Origin: Icerya purchasi
Lineage: Eukaryota > Arthropoda > Insecta > Hemiptera > Monophlebidae
DNA: 64,000 bases
Reading direction: 5' to 3'
Assembly: GCA_039619475.1 (NCBI GenBank)
Contig: CM077115.1
Span: forward strand, 506,003,352 to 506,067,351
Below, piece by piece: positions 19,767 through 32,246 of the stretch (the first letter of the stretch is position 1; each line of letters starts with the position of its first letter). The position numbers and the translations under genes are program-made. A model generated the notes under the pieces. The model did no database searches. It was not told the origin of the DNA and saw only the letters and a list, made by a program, of their open reading frames with translations.

Positions 19767-22700
19767 TATTATGTAGGCCGCCACTTCTCAGTCGCATGAC
19801 TGATATCTGATTTAAATACGTCCACTTTTGAACGTAAAGGGTGCCAGCAGTATAGTAGTGGTATAGCGCAGTTTATGGACGTCGCGGTTGGCGCAATTCA
19901 GACCTGTGTTGCTACGTCTGAGATCGATGTCGCAGTCTGCTCTCGCTGACCTTGTCCGGCTTGTTCATGTTTAAAGCGAATTAATAACTTTGATAATTCC
20001 AGCGATAAATGAAAGATTCCAGATCGACGTGGATTATTTATTGCAGCGATCGGTATTATCGTACCTCGCGCCTTAGTGGCACACGGACGTGTAGATAAAC
20101 TGAAATGTGCTGATAGCGAGAATAACGGACGGAACGTTTAATAATTTATTCGGTTAATTTTTAAATTAATTTCAGTCACTTCGCCGTCGCAGATAAAAAT
20201 ACGCGGATAAAACAGGCTGGCGCATGGCCATTGTACCGTAGTGAGGTGGTAGTTCTTCGACCTCCCGAAGTGATGATACCCGTATAGTGTTCGCCATTAG
20301 CCGCGACTCATAAATTATCATACGAGCAGGAGGTGCGCATGGCTAGCTTGATTTATGTTTCATAACGTAACAACCGGAACGGGTGATGGGCCGACTGCAC
20401 TTGTAATTCGCTTAAAATATGTTTAATTACATTAGCGAGTGTGCATTCATTTAACAATTCAGAATGCTTTCGTCATCGCTGAAGTGACAAATACGAGAGC
20501 TAGTTGCTAGTATAGAGCGAATCTACCGGGTTGTCGGGTATCTGAAGTGATTCCGCTGAAAATTCTATTGGCGAAAGAATTTTTTTTTCTTCTTTCTCTT
20601 CAATTAATGAGCTCCTTAAACATTCAAAGGTTGAGAACGAGAGTATTAAGCGGTTGCTGTCGAAGCAGGTGAAGATGGACCTTTAATCGAAGACGGAATT
20701 GAAAAAAACACGCATGGATCTTTAATGAAAAAATGGTTCCACATTAAAAAGTATTTACTAAAGCGGAAAAAAAGGCATTAAAAAATGTAATTAATAATAG
20801 TACGTACAGGAAAATCTTTCGTAAGAAAGACTGAGCTTGTTAAGAGGCTTTTCGTTCGGACGCATTATTATTTTTATGCGCACACACGCGAGTGCGTATA
20901 AAAAAATCTTCCGATTTTCAATAAATTCCACGATGCTTCAAGAGCCGTGTGCACTTACCTGTACCGGTGCTTCAACTTATGTCGAAGCTATTCGAGCAAA
21001 CATGTCGACAATCGAATGTTATAGTGTTCAGTGTTTTTTTGTTGCTTTTTTTTTTTTTTCTAACGTACGAGTGAACTTTTTCGCGCTCCTATTAATGAAT
21101 TGCGCCACTGGTTCTTTGGTTGTGTTGCAAGTGGAGTTGTGTACGGTAAGAACTTCAAATGGAGCGAGTGTGTTAGGTAGGTGTGGCGAAATTGGTTGTA
21201 AATGTTTTCTCAAAACACGATCAACACTGGTGCACAAATGAACGCGAATCGTAGTCAGGGTAGCGTAATTTTTTCGGAAGATGCGCGAGAGCTTCGACTG
21301 ATTCTATAACAGCGAATGTGTTTTAGATGACATTAAGATTGTCGACAAACGTGATTGGTTTGCTTAAAGGTGTAATGTATAAAATCCTTTTTTAACTCGT
21401 ACGCGCAGTGCGAACTATAATCTGTACGAATAATTGCGATATGAAGTCGATCGATTTTTTAAAAATAATATAGAAGAAGAAGAGAGTCGTAGTTTTGAAC
21501 ATTTTCGCTAAAATTCAGAATGGAAATCAATTTCGCGCTTAGTTTAAGCAAGTCTCCGGACCGCGAATGAAAAAACTTTTGTGATACTGACGCGGAAGAT
21601 GCAACTACGCGACGGAGGATAGCGAATTACGCTGGATGAGATACTGCGGAATAAACTGCGATTAAAGCGAAACGAGATGGCTAACGATAATTAAGCTAAT
21701 ATACCGGATATCGCAATGCGAGTAGATTACACAACAGGTACCGAATAAGAAGATATTGTTGTCGTCGGCAGTGGCTGAAGTTTAGCGATTTAACTTTAAG
21801 AGACTATTAAAGATCTATGCTAAACTATAATAGTTAAAAAATCTTTTTTTTTTTGTTTTTAGAAAAACAAGTCGAGGCGTATCTTCGAATCTTAACCGAT
21901 AGCTTATTAAAAGGGGAATAAATAACTTGTGAAGGAAAAAAAAGAAATCGATAGAAGGTGTGTAACATCTGATGCTAGGCGGTGTTGACAATTGTGGAAT
22001 TGTAAGATTCAGTTTCGCTGCGCGATTAACGCTGAATTTCAATCATATTCGGAAGGGAAAATTCGAAAAAGAATTTGAGACATTACTACTGAATAATAAT
22101 AATTAATATTATTATTATGATAATAATTATTAATTAAATATATCAATGTTCCATGACATTCCGAACATCGGTTGAACAAATAGATATAGGGTTCATTAGG
22201 TACTTTATTTATACGTAACAGTACATTTCGCTAGGATAGTTAACAGTGTTCAGAAAGTAATTATGGGAAAAGAAAATAAAAATTATCGACATCGAACTAT
22301 AAATCGTGCTAATAAAAATGAACTGCTTGATGTTAGAAAAAAAAACAAAAAAAAAAAAACAGCAGAATGAGAAGGGAGCAGACTTGCTGTCGATATAAGC
22401 GTTGGGGGAGAGATAATGGGTATTCTAGAAATAGGTGGGGAATAATGCGGCGGTGAAGGTAGTGCTAGTTGGATTGTTGACGGGATGCGTTGAACGCGTG
22501 TGATGCGAATAGGACGAAGGATGACGAGAATCCGGGGCCCGTTTTATATTAATATACGTTTCAAGATGGATGGAATCTGAGACTGTTGTTAGCTGGTGTT
22601 GTCTCCACATCTGTTGCTGTTCTGATGTCACGCGATGGATCTAATTACTTAGCCGGGATGCATCGACAGTTCGTTATGTTAAGCACTTCTTCTCTGGAGA

Positions 22701-24049
22701 GAGCTTTCAAATCAGTAGTTAGAGATATTACGGATAAAAATTTACATAATCGTGCAAGTTGTTGCGAAAAACTCGATAAAAATACCGAGAGAATGTGTCG
22801 ACTACTATATTTTGTTTCGCGTAGTATTTGATTGGTGCCTAGACACAATAAAGGGGGAAAAAGAAAAAGAGAAATATAAAGAATATACAGTTTACTTGCT
22901 TTTTCGTGGGGGATAAATTACATGTTTTTTCGCATTTGGATAAATTTGAGTATCGGCGTCGTTTCAAATAGGCGCGTTCACTTCGCGATTACACTCGATG
23001 ACGCAGAATGTGGCACTGCAACGATGACGTAAATACCGTAGGAGAATATTCCTTGAAATCGGCCGCTATCATTTGACAAACGAATTAAGTTTCGAAGTTG
23101 ATACGCGTTTGTTTCTTGATAATAGTCTAAAATGTTTCTTCCAATGAGGAGCCGTTTTTGTTTCGAAATATTCCCGAAATTCGTGAGGTTTTTAGATAGT
23201 AAAGTTAATAATGTTTAACTATATATATAAACAGGAAAAGACAAAACAGTTCAGTACCTTTTTCTTCTCTGTTTATTAACCGATTTTCTTTCTTTCTTTC
23301 TTTCTTTTTTTTTTTTTCCTTTTGTATTTATTGACATGATCTCCAGTGTGTTACCAGTGAAAAAATTTTGGAAACAGTTATTTCCTTATTTAAATAAAAA
23401 ATTAATACAAAAAATGAAAAAAGAAATCGCTATATAGCTAATAAATCTGTTCTTATTAAAATGTTTTAATTTTTCTTAATAATCATCATTATTGCCTTTT
23501 TTATATTGCACCAAATGTTAAGGCCTCATTTAATATCAATAAATGAGGATCTTTTAAAAATTGTGATTTAATTTTATTGAATTTATTTTTTATTCGGTCA
23601 TTGAACTGTTTCGTATTGTAAGTATAATTATAAAAGTGTATATTGCCAGATATACAGTGAACGAATGTATAAGAGTAGAATTTTTTTTTTTTTGAAATAT
23701 GCAAGTTCGTATAATATCCTTAAACTTTTAATAATAATTATGGTCGAATTTTGACCAATAGGCGAACAATAATTACTGTAAATGTGAAAAAATATATTTT
23801 TATAAATGTACGGTTATATATATGTGAAAAGAAAGGTATAATATGCGCGTATAACAACTATAATTAAAGAGAAGTATTTTAAGCAATTTTTTTTCTTTTT
23901 TCAAACGATATTTTATATAATTTTAGCTTTTAAATTAAAAAACCCCTTATTAAAAACGAAGGTGATGCCTGATCGTATTATCATAAACCGCATAAAGTTC
24001 GGGAATATTTCGAAAGGAAACGGCCCCTCATTGGAAACATTTTGGATGC
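19767..24049. other. Non-coding DNA, no supported gene
   Basis: Open frames are short. The longest (20837-21241, 134 codons, TTG first codon) includes a poly-Phe run from a T tract and no known motif. Some stretches with lower AT content, such as 19850-20400, could be regulatory, but nothing specific is identified. A TTTC microsatellite lies near 23288-23320. Confidence 0.5.
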
Positions 24050-24137
24050 TTCTCTCTCTCTGTACTCTCTCTGTACTCTGTACTCTCTCTGTACTCTGTA
24101 CTCTCTCTGTACTCTCCCTGTACTCTTTCTGTACTCT
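24050..24137. repeat. CTCTGTACT minisatellite
   Basis: A tandem array made of two interleaved units, CTCTCTGTACT and CTGTACT, over about 88 bases. It keeps an open frame on both strands because of its periodicity; no protein is implied. Confidence 0.85.
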
Positions 24138-26219
24138 AACAGTTTTTGCTTAGACGGCATTATATACGTCATTGCGCGTCGTAAATCGCGATATTAGCGC
24201 ACGTTTAAAAATTGGGTATCGAGGCTTTCCCGATCTATTCCAATATTTCAGAACTGCAACAGAATTGTAACTCATCTTAAATAAATTTCATGTATGTTGT
24301 ACGCTACACCGGCATTTCGATAAAAACTTTTTTTTTTAAATCTTTCGTAACTTGTCGGATGATAATTTTTAAGCGGTTACGAATGTCATCAATCAATGCC
24401 GTCTACGACATTATTCCAGTGAGGCCTTATTACTTCAAACGATAGCGACTTCCGGATAGATAAATACCGACCGTTTCTTTGTCAGACCCGCACTAATTTT
24501 CCTTTGTTTAAGAACACTCAACTTCCTCTTAAGGTTTCGTGTCAAAACCTCCGCCAGTTTTTCCTAGGGAAAAATCCTTGGAAAAATCTGTAAAAGCTCT
24601 CGTTCGGGTAACGAATTCATTATATCTGCCGCGTTTTCTTATTCCCTTTTTGCTACTTTGACGCTTTGTTTCCGACAAACCGTCCCGTGTATCATCCCGT
24701 GTATCCCGTGTACATGTGGACCCCACGCTGGCGGGAGAGAATATACGCGTATTTGCGCGGTGGGAGGTTTTTTATTTTTTGCGCGAGTACGCCGAAGCTA
24801 TTTAGTAATGTCGCTGCACTCCATCAAAGAAATTGAAAAACTCCCGACGACTTACCAGAGTCTTCTAAGCTCTATATAATAAGTGCATCGTTACGAACGT
24901 ATATGTAGAAATTGGCGACATCCAGTCACAAGTTCAAATAAAATTCTAGCGCTGAACGAGCGCCCCATCTGAGAACCCTTCTCGCTTCGAAGCCCCCGCA
25001 AAGGCCACCTAGTCAAACCGATGCGAACGAGGAAAAGTACTCGACGAGCGGGAAAAAAAGCAACGGCCTCGAATAAATAGAGAGGTTCTTTCTGGTTGTT
25101 AAGCAATAATGATATTGATGGCTCCGCAGTGGTTGAGGTGCGGGCGGCGCAGGAGGAGGAATGCTGACTGATATTATGGGGTCGTAGAAAGCTAATAAAT
25201 ACTTTCTCGTTAATATCAGAATCGTTATCAGCGCGACAGCTCGCAGCGAAAACAAAAAAAAAAAAAAAAAAAGAAATAAGGAAAAAAAATGCTCGCATGT
25301 ATCGTCGTCGACGGGTACGCGGTTTTCATAGACGCACGGATACGGACAGGCACTTAAAAAGCCTTTGCAAGTTGTGCTTTCAAGCTGGCGTCTCGTTTCA
25401 AAGTTAACCCCACATTCTTTTCTCGGACGGACGACTGCCAGTCATCGCCATGCAGCTCGGCAGCGCGAGGACCGATGTTAAGAGTTAATTCCGAAGCTGC
25501 CTCGCCACTCCATCTTGTCGCTCGCCGTGCCACGTCTGCTTCGCGGTATTTACCTAGAGCTCCGGAACGGAAGATATTCTTCTTCGAATACGTCGCTGCA
25601 ATTTTAAGTATCTCGGCCGAGTTCGCCTACTTCTCTATTAGCGGTGTTCATTTTAAAAATTACCCTCGCCTGCCGGGCGCCCTGCCTTTCGGCATTAGCC
25701 GAGTAGTCCTTTTCAGTGTGCAGAGGCTTTTGTTTGAACTTGAAACAACTTCGGAGCTGCTTTTTTGCTGCTTGCACTTCTTTCCCGCCCGTTTTAATTG
25801 AAATTCCGATGCCAGTCTCATTCCGTCAAATCCGCGAGCGCGTACGGCATCCGTAAAAACAACCGCCACCGCGCACATTGTCCGTTTAATTTTTTTCCCC
25901 CTTTTTTCCTTCCCCGTCTCTGCTGCGAGATAGTTTGAGCGCTGAAAAGAATTGCATCGGCTCCCTCCCGAATGCGGTTAAAATATTTCAGCCGGTTTCA
26001 TGAGTTGCGATGAAGCTCTCTTCATCGGAAAGCGTGTGTGTCGTTCTACATATAATTGCCCCGTACGACGAGAATCCGAAGAAGACTGCTAGTAGGACAG
26101 GCACTAAAAAATTAAAGTAAGTCTCATATTCTTGGCGTGCTGTGTCAGGGGTTGTCAAGTTAAGGTTCATTATGTACATTACGCCCCCAACGGCAGTAAT
26201 GAGAGTAGGAGGCCAGCTC
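24138..26219. other. Non-coding DNA with lower AT content
   Basis: No recognisable gene. The part from 24.9 to 25.9 kb is more GC-rich than average and holds overlapping short frames on both strands (for example 25475-25801) without domain signatures. A regulatory or untranslated-exon role is possible but not shown. Confidence 0.45.
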
Positions 26220-26340
26220 CTTTCTACTTGGTATTCGACTCTTTTTTCCCAGATTTCTCTGGTATACCTGGGAGCGACTTGGATTCGGGAACGTTTTGGT
26301 GGTAGCCAAGCACCTTAACCACTATGCTTGTAGGGTAAAT
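26220..26340 (-). repeat. tRNA-derived SINE head (probable)
   Basis: Read on the minus strand, GCATAGTGGTTAAGGTGC resembles a Pol III A box (TAGTGGTTAAG), followed about 30 bases later by a degenerate B box, GTTCCCGAATCC. This arrangement is typical of a tRNA-related SINE promoter. The element should continue towards lower coordinates, but its 3' end is unclear. It is not a functional tRNA gene, because the stems do not pair properly. Confidence 0.5.
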
Positions 26341-26914
26341 AGTCTTCTGCGGCCATTGTGACGAATTGATCGAACGCGCGTTTTGAAAAAAATTCTTCAG
26401 TCTCTGTCCGACATATTATGTATAAGAGTGCTTTTTCAGTTCAAATCTCGCGTAAGAGAAAATTGTTAATCTTGAGTTTTACAATTTACCAACTTCCCGC
26501 AAGAATATATTTCTTAATAAATTCGTACGACATATTTATCTACCAGACGTTTTTTAATAATAGAATTAAGCTGAATATTGGCTAAATTTTGAAATTATAC
26601 GACAATATATGGCCCCAGTATTCTCGTCAGATCCATTAGGCTTAATGTACCATTATGGAAAGCTCAACTTCACAATTCATGATACTCTATCAAGGGAATG
26701 TGATATATGGGGCACTTCCTTTATACTTTTTTTTATCGCACAACTGCGAGAGTGCGTCCTGTCGCGTTTGCTTTTAAGAGCCGCCGTTTTTGTTACTTTT
26801 TTTTTATTTATTTAGCTATATATTTGAAGCAAAAAGCGTTTTTTTCTTTTTAAATGGAAAGACATCAATAATGAAAAAACTTTAACATATGTATAAACTA
26901 TATATTTGAAAGTC

Positions 26915-27690
26915 GTTATCTTTCGACTGCTACCCAGCGCTCGCTATTTCACTTATCCGGTTAATTTTTTTTTTATATAAAACTTACAACTATTAGATAT
27001 GTTATTTACGATTAAAAGTTTAAAAAAATAGTGTAAACCCATATATTAAAAAAAAAAAAAAAAAAACGTTCTAAAAATCGTAAACTTTTTCTTTTGACAA
27101 TCGGCTAATAATAGTCTGTAATTGGCTGATTTTGACGGTTTTCCTTTTTTTGAATGGAAGGAAAAATCCTCTTTAGATGTGTCAACACAACTTTACAAAA
27201 TTAAAAAAATAAAATAAAACCCGTACACGTGAAAAATAAATATGTTCTTTTCTACAATCAGCGGTCCTTATTTGCCGATTTTGATTTTTTTTTCAAACAG
27301 AATCCCATAATCTGTAGATGAGCTATCAATGTGTAAAAAGTTCACTATAATGTTCGTTTACTTAAAGATCAAAACTTTTTTTCAAAACTTACTTAAAATC
27401 GAGATTGCTTCCTTTTGACAATCGGCCAGCGTGTACTCTATTTCACTGATTTTAATTGTTTATTTTTTAAATAGAAATTTCTATAGATGAGTCATCATTG
27501 CTAAATGGCTCAAAAGTGTTATATTTGGAGATCAAACATTTTTTTCAAAAATTATTTAAAATCGTTTTTTTAATAAAATCGATCATTGACGAGACCCCTA
27601 TTTCACAGATTTTGATGCTTTAGGAATGCGCAATGCACATGGTCAAAAAATTTATCTGCTCTATTTTAAGATGTAAAATAAAAAATGAAA
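26915..27690 (+). repeat. Degenerate tandem array, ~160-bp unit
   Basis: At least four and probably five diverged units start near 26920, 27090, 27250, 27410 and 27575. Shared landmarks in order are TTTTGACAATCGGC, a TATTTCACTGATTTTGAT-like block, TGTAGATGAGTCATCA and AAAGATCAAA followed by a T run and CAAAA. Spacing is close to 160 bp. It looks like an aged satellite or the eroded remains of a tandemly repeated element. Confidence 0.65.
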
Positions 27691-28142
27691 ATGAATAAAA
27701 ATTAACTTCTCAGAACAAAAAAAATGAAATTATCATACAATTTACCGGCTAATGTACGTTTGGCTTTTTTACCTCAAAGACAGCTATCATAAATGCTTGG
27801 CCTTATGAAGTTGGTCTTCGTTCGTAGAAAGTAAAGTGATTTCCGTAAATGTTCGTGTACATTTTGATCTAATTGTGATAATTCCTATTTTAAACGATGG
27901 TAATTGTTTATTTCATGCAATTTCTTATTGTTTATTATCAAAGTGGTGACACAGCTGTCATCGTCAAATTCGATTAAATTAAGTGTGACTGAGAAGAACA
28001 TTATTCATATAGATTACCAATAAGCAGTGCAGCTGAATATGACAATTTGATATCTTTAGACGGTTAATATGTTGGTCACATTGAGTTACAGTGTATATAA
28101 TAAGTCAATTATATCCTAACTATCCACTTAAAGACTAGATGA
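27691..28142. other. AT-rich spacer, nothing recognised
   Basis: No gene or repeat recognised between the tandem array and the LINE-type repeats. Confidence 0.5.
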
Positions 28143-28490
28143 GTGATAATCACGTTTGGTTTTCTATGCACTGGATGATGATTATTCTTTCTGCTCATAG
28201 AGCTTTAAGATGGTTTTTCCTTTTGTTTTTCATCTGGGTATTGTGGCCGCTATTAACTCCAGCGTGGCTATGATACTGCATGATGATTAACTTCCCTTTC
28301 GCCAATACGAATCCTGTTAACTGTAATCCTAATGCAGCGTGGTTACTATTAGTTTTGATTCTCATTAAGCATTGCGGGCGCTGTTGGCTCATGTGGCCAT
28401 AGTGTCTTGTATGATGATTGTTTATTGCACTCCGTCAGGCACTGTGAACACTATTGATTCAGGTTTGGCCATAAAATAGCTTTTTGAACA
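28143..28490 (+). mobile_element. Relic of LINE 3' UTR tandem repeats
   Basis: Three to four diverged units follow the same pattern as the 3' UTR units at 8.2-8.4 kb: a GCATTGCGGGCGCTG-like block, then CATGTGGCCATAGTG, then ATGATGAT. The clearest unit is at about 28355-28420. This suggests an old, heavily 5'-truncated copy of a related LINE. No ORF2 remains and no poly(A) was found. Confidence 0.6.
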
Positions 28491-30984
28491 ATTATCACTC
28501 CGTCGAGTTTCAACGGGATTCAGCTAGTTTACTTTTTATTTCGCTAATATTTCCGGGAAGAAAGAGAAAGAAAGTACATTTGCAAATTAATATAATGCAC
28601 AAAAAGGAACGGGTTTACTAAGTTATCTCGCGTTTAGAAATAAAAATGATTGTTGTTTCGCGTTAAAGAAATACCTTCGGCAGTAACAGCCCATCAAGGT
28701 GACCAACGCGTTCCACGCGGTTGTTAAGTCATTACATGTGTGCACTTTGAATGTATCTAGAATAATCTAAAATTTTAGTGTGAAAAAGTTAGATCCTATT
28801 GGCGCGGGTGAACTGTCGTTTCAAAAAATTCTACAAACATTTTTTTGCCCGTTTACTAGCTGCAATGTGCGTAATAAATACAAGTAATACAACATTTCTG
28901 TGTAATTTAATATTGAACTATTATTACTATTTATCTATTCGCTTTGCAAGAATACGTGGGCGGGACTGAAAACAAAAATTAACGTCATGGCGTTTTCGTT
29001 ATCATCGTGTAAATTTTTATTTTTTGTAAAATGAATTATCTACTAAAAAATGTTTTTATAAAACAGAAAACTCAAAAAAAAAAAAAAAAAAATCTCTAAC
29101 GACGGCACAAATTTTAACTCTAAGCAATTTCCATATCGGTTGTAGTTTGTACGTAAAAAGCAAACCCGTCGCTAAATTTGCATATAAAAATAATAGAACA
29201 TTATGACACGTTACGAAAAAGTATTTTTTTGGCCGTATAAATATAAGTAGAATTAAAACTGGTTTCCGAAATCAAGATATAAGGTTTAATTTGCACATCC
29301 GTGAGAAGTTCGATACGGGTTACTAGAGGAGACTTCTCGGTGGTACTCTGTGACGATCAGAAATTATTATTAGAAATGATAACGTTTAATAGAATTTGAG
29401 ACACGTGTGTTCGGTCTCAATAGTCAATGTGGTATCATACGTGTGTGCAGGTTAACACGCTTAGACTGTATTCGTCTTCAAGTCGTGTGTCGGTCGTTTG
29501 GAGTTGTCGTCCGCACCGCATGTATTTATTAAAAGTGTGTGCTATCCGGGATTGGCAGAGGCTAACTTACTGCACCAAGGAATGCCTCTATATGCAGCAG
29601 TACATCGATATATTATAATAGGCGTTACAGCGTGACGATGTTAACTGTACACTAAATGCGAAAGAAGAAGCGGTATTTCGTCAGAAATCACTTCATCGAT
29701 GTTTGCGCTAGTATCAAATTTATTAATTACGCGCGTGTCGTAATTTTATTGTTTTCCGCGTACAGTCTTAGTGCGATGTTTCTTTATATTTTGAATGACG
29801 GTTTAGCTGGCTCCGATTCCTTTCAAATGTCAAAAGTTTCCAAAAGTGTTTTCGAAGTATTTCCGATTGACAAAAAACGCGCAATGCACATTGAACTGAT
29901 ATTCAATTTCAGTTGGAAGAAAATTCATTTAAAAAATTTAAGCAAAATTTCCTGAAAAATTTCCCAACTCTCCGGAGAATTTCTCAACTTCGGGAATTCT
30001 CGTAAGAAAGTTTCAAGCGTCAAATTTTAATCAGATTAGGGGAGTTGGGGTTTTTTTTTTGTTTCCGAAAACTTTTATTGCATTAATTCCCTTTCTTCAG
30101 CTGATTTGCCAGTGCGCGTCCGTCAGCTTAACATAATGATAAATTGCAGAATGCGCTCTAGTTTTTTAATACTTTTCTTTTTATTACCTTCTTTCGTTCT
30201 TTTTTCGTCCGACTTATTATTATTATTTAATCTACGGAATCGCTTACGAAGCGAAATATGCGCAGAATAATATCCGGTTCAGATAATTTACATAAATTAT
30301 TTCTAATTTTTAACTATTCTCATTTTGTTGTACCCGGTGTAGTTTACGAATAATAATTTTCTTCGATCACTTTGCTTTCGCATCTCAGCTATAACGATTA
30401 AATAATTATAAATATATTCTATCGCTGTATACTAGAAGGTTACGAAAATACCTCACGTAAACGATTTTTATTATTATTTTTTTTCCGTTACCTGTCGGGG
30501 AATTTTTATTCTTATTTTTTCTTTTAAAAATGCTCGATTTTCGTATTTTAGAAATCTGGGATTTAAAATTAATAATTAAAGATATCAAATGGAAGTAATA
30601 TCTAAAGGTGTAATTGAATGTTTTACCGCTATCCACCTGCCCTGCAAACCGTGCTGTTTAGATATATTGAGTCGAGGATGGACGTAGCATAATGGCTTAA
30701 TGTTGATAAAAAATTTTTGCACGCAAATGTACCGTTTTTCTATATATATTTATATTTTTTTTTTTAAATTCTCGCTGAACAATGCTAATTGAACAGTTCC
30801 AACGAATGAACTGTTTCATGAGCGTCCGAATTTTCGTAACGAGTTTTTATAGAATAGGGGGAAAATAAGATGAAAAGATACCGAGGTTTAATAAAATCAC
30901 GAAGGAGCGATGTAGGAAAAAAATGCATCTGAATTAAACAGAAATTTCGAGTATATCACAATTTCTGGATTGAATTCTATCCTT
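28491..30984. other. Non-coding DNA, no supported gene
   Basis: Short frames only (for example 29656-29955, 99 codons, no motif). An 18-A run lies near 29073. Nothing else is recognised. Confidence 0.5.
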
Positions 30985-31443
30985 CATTCTTTACGAATCC
31001 TCGATCTTTCTACCTTTCTATACAGCCCTTTCCTTCCTGCCTTTCCTGGTTTAATCTTTTCCCCTACCTTAGCCGTTCGATTATTTCCTCTATAGTTCGC
31101 CTGCGGTTCAAGCACAGTCTGCTTTCGGCTTCTCTTTTCCGCTTTTCTCTTGTTCAATCCCCGTTGTGTCCTTATCACCCTCCAGAGCTCAATTATACCT
31201 GCGATGCGAATCACGTCTTGTTCGAATGCCCTTCTATTTCCTCCGAACGTGCTACCCTGTACTCTAATCTTCTGCGCCGTACAGTGCCCACGCCGTTCTT
31301 GCATTCCCCTCTCTCAATATAGTTCCTTTGTTAGCCTTCTTTATCTCCTCAATTTTTAATTTTTTCCTTATATAATGTACAATAATTCCCTGCGTTGGGT
31401 AAATTTCACTGTTGACGTGCCGAAAAAATTGAAAAAAAAAAGC
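30985..31443 (+). pseudogene. LINE ORF2 C-terminal relic
   Basis: One plus-strand frame, not starting with Met, translates to a segment laid out like the ORF2 tail of the LINE at 4.4-8.2 kb. It has a QPFPSCLSWF block, then IVRLRFKHSLL, then the Cys/His tail CDANHVLFECP. The frame stops near 31320 and is followed by a short 3' UTR and an A-rich tail at about 31428-31442. It is a 5'-truncated, diverged copy of a different LINE in the same broad group. Confidence 0.7.
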
Positions 31444-31784
31444 ACAAGGCTATAAGTATTCCAGCTAGGTAAAAAATAAACGGTGGCTACGGCTTGTAGA
31501 AGTTTGACTATGAAAGTAGAAAGCCCGAAGAATGTAGTTTGTTACGAATATAGAAGATCCACTACCAGCAGCCAATTGTAGTGATTTACTTGTTTTAATA
31601 GTCTTCACGGATGCCAACTACAAGATCCCTTGGCACCCGTGGATTTAATTTATTATTTTTAAATTAATTTTTATGTTTTATTTTAAATAATATATTTTGA
31701 TTAAATTCTTACACCCATCTTTCTTAAACGTCCGACCGCTGAAAACACAATTATAAATATATATATATATATATTTACATATAT

Positions 31785-32194
31785 GAGCTGACCCGGCGAA
31801 CTTTGTACCACTTCAGAATCAATAAATGTTGCGCTAACTTGTTAGCTGAATTAAATTCAGTTTTTTATTAAGATAAAATGAATACTCAAAATTAATTATG
31901 TGCAATTAATGTAAAAAAATCAAAATGAAAAGTATTTTAGATGCATTGAAACGTATTTTAATTACACGTGACAGCAAGGCATTTTCTTTATTGAAACGAA
32001 TCGAAATGATTCACGTAGCATTGTTGCACTACTTTCTGTTAAACTATTTACTGGATGGTTTGCACTCGGGTTGATTCCGTTCATCGAAGCACCTTCTTGA
32101 TGATATACGACATTTTTCGTTTTGCTGTCAGGCGCGAGAACGGAGCGGATGGTTTGCCGACATGTGAACATGCTAGATTGACCGCGAGAGAAAC

Positions 32195-32195
<1 letters not shown>
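31785..32195 (-). mobile_element. Helitron 3' fragment with helicase C-terminus
   Basis: On the minus strand the segment encodes a decayed end of a Pif1-like Helitron helicase: an HVGKPSA block, then in another frame LAPDSKTKNVVY, so at least one frameshift separates them. The 3' terminal part (minus strand) reads AAGTTCGCCGGGTCAGCT, resembling Helitron ends common in insects. The terminal CTAG appears mutated. The 5' part, with Rep and most of the helicase, is missing. (TA)n tracts lie on both sides. Confidence 0.72.

Positions 32196-32196
<1 letters not shown>

Positions 32197-32244
<48 letters not shown>
32197..32244. repeat. (TA)n microsatellite
   Basis: Uninterrupted alternating AT run of nearly 48 bases abutting the truncated end of the Helitron fragment. 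Confidence 0.95.

Positions 32245-32246
<2 letters not shown>

Noticed and set aside
20837..21241. 134-codon open frame
   Set aside because: Begins with TTG, includes a poly-Phe run from a T tract, and has no recognisable motif.
24050..24137. Possible CRISPR-like or direct-repeat array
   Set aside because: Units are 7-11 bp, contiguous and without spacers, so it is a minisatellite in a eukaryotic genome.
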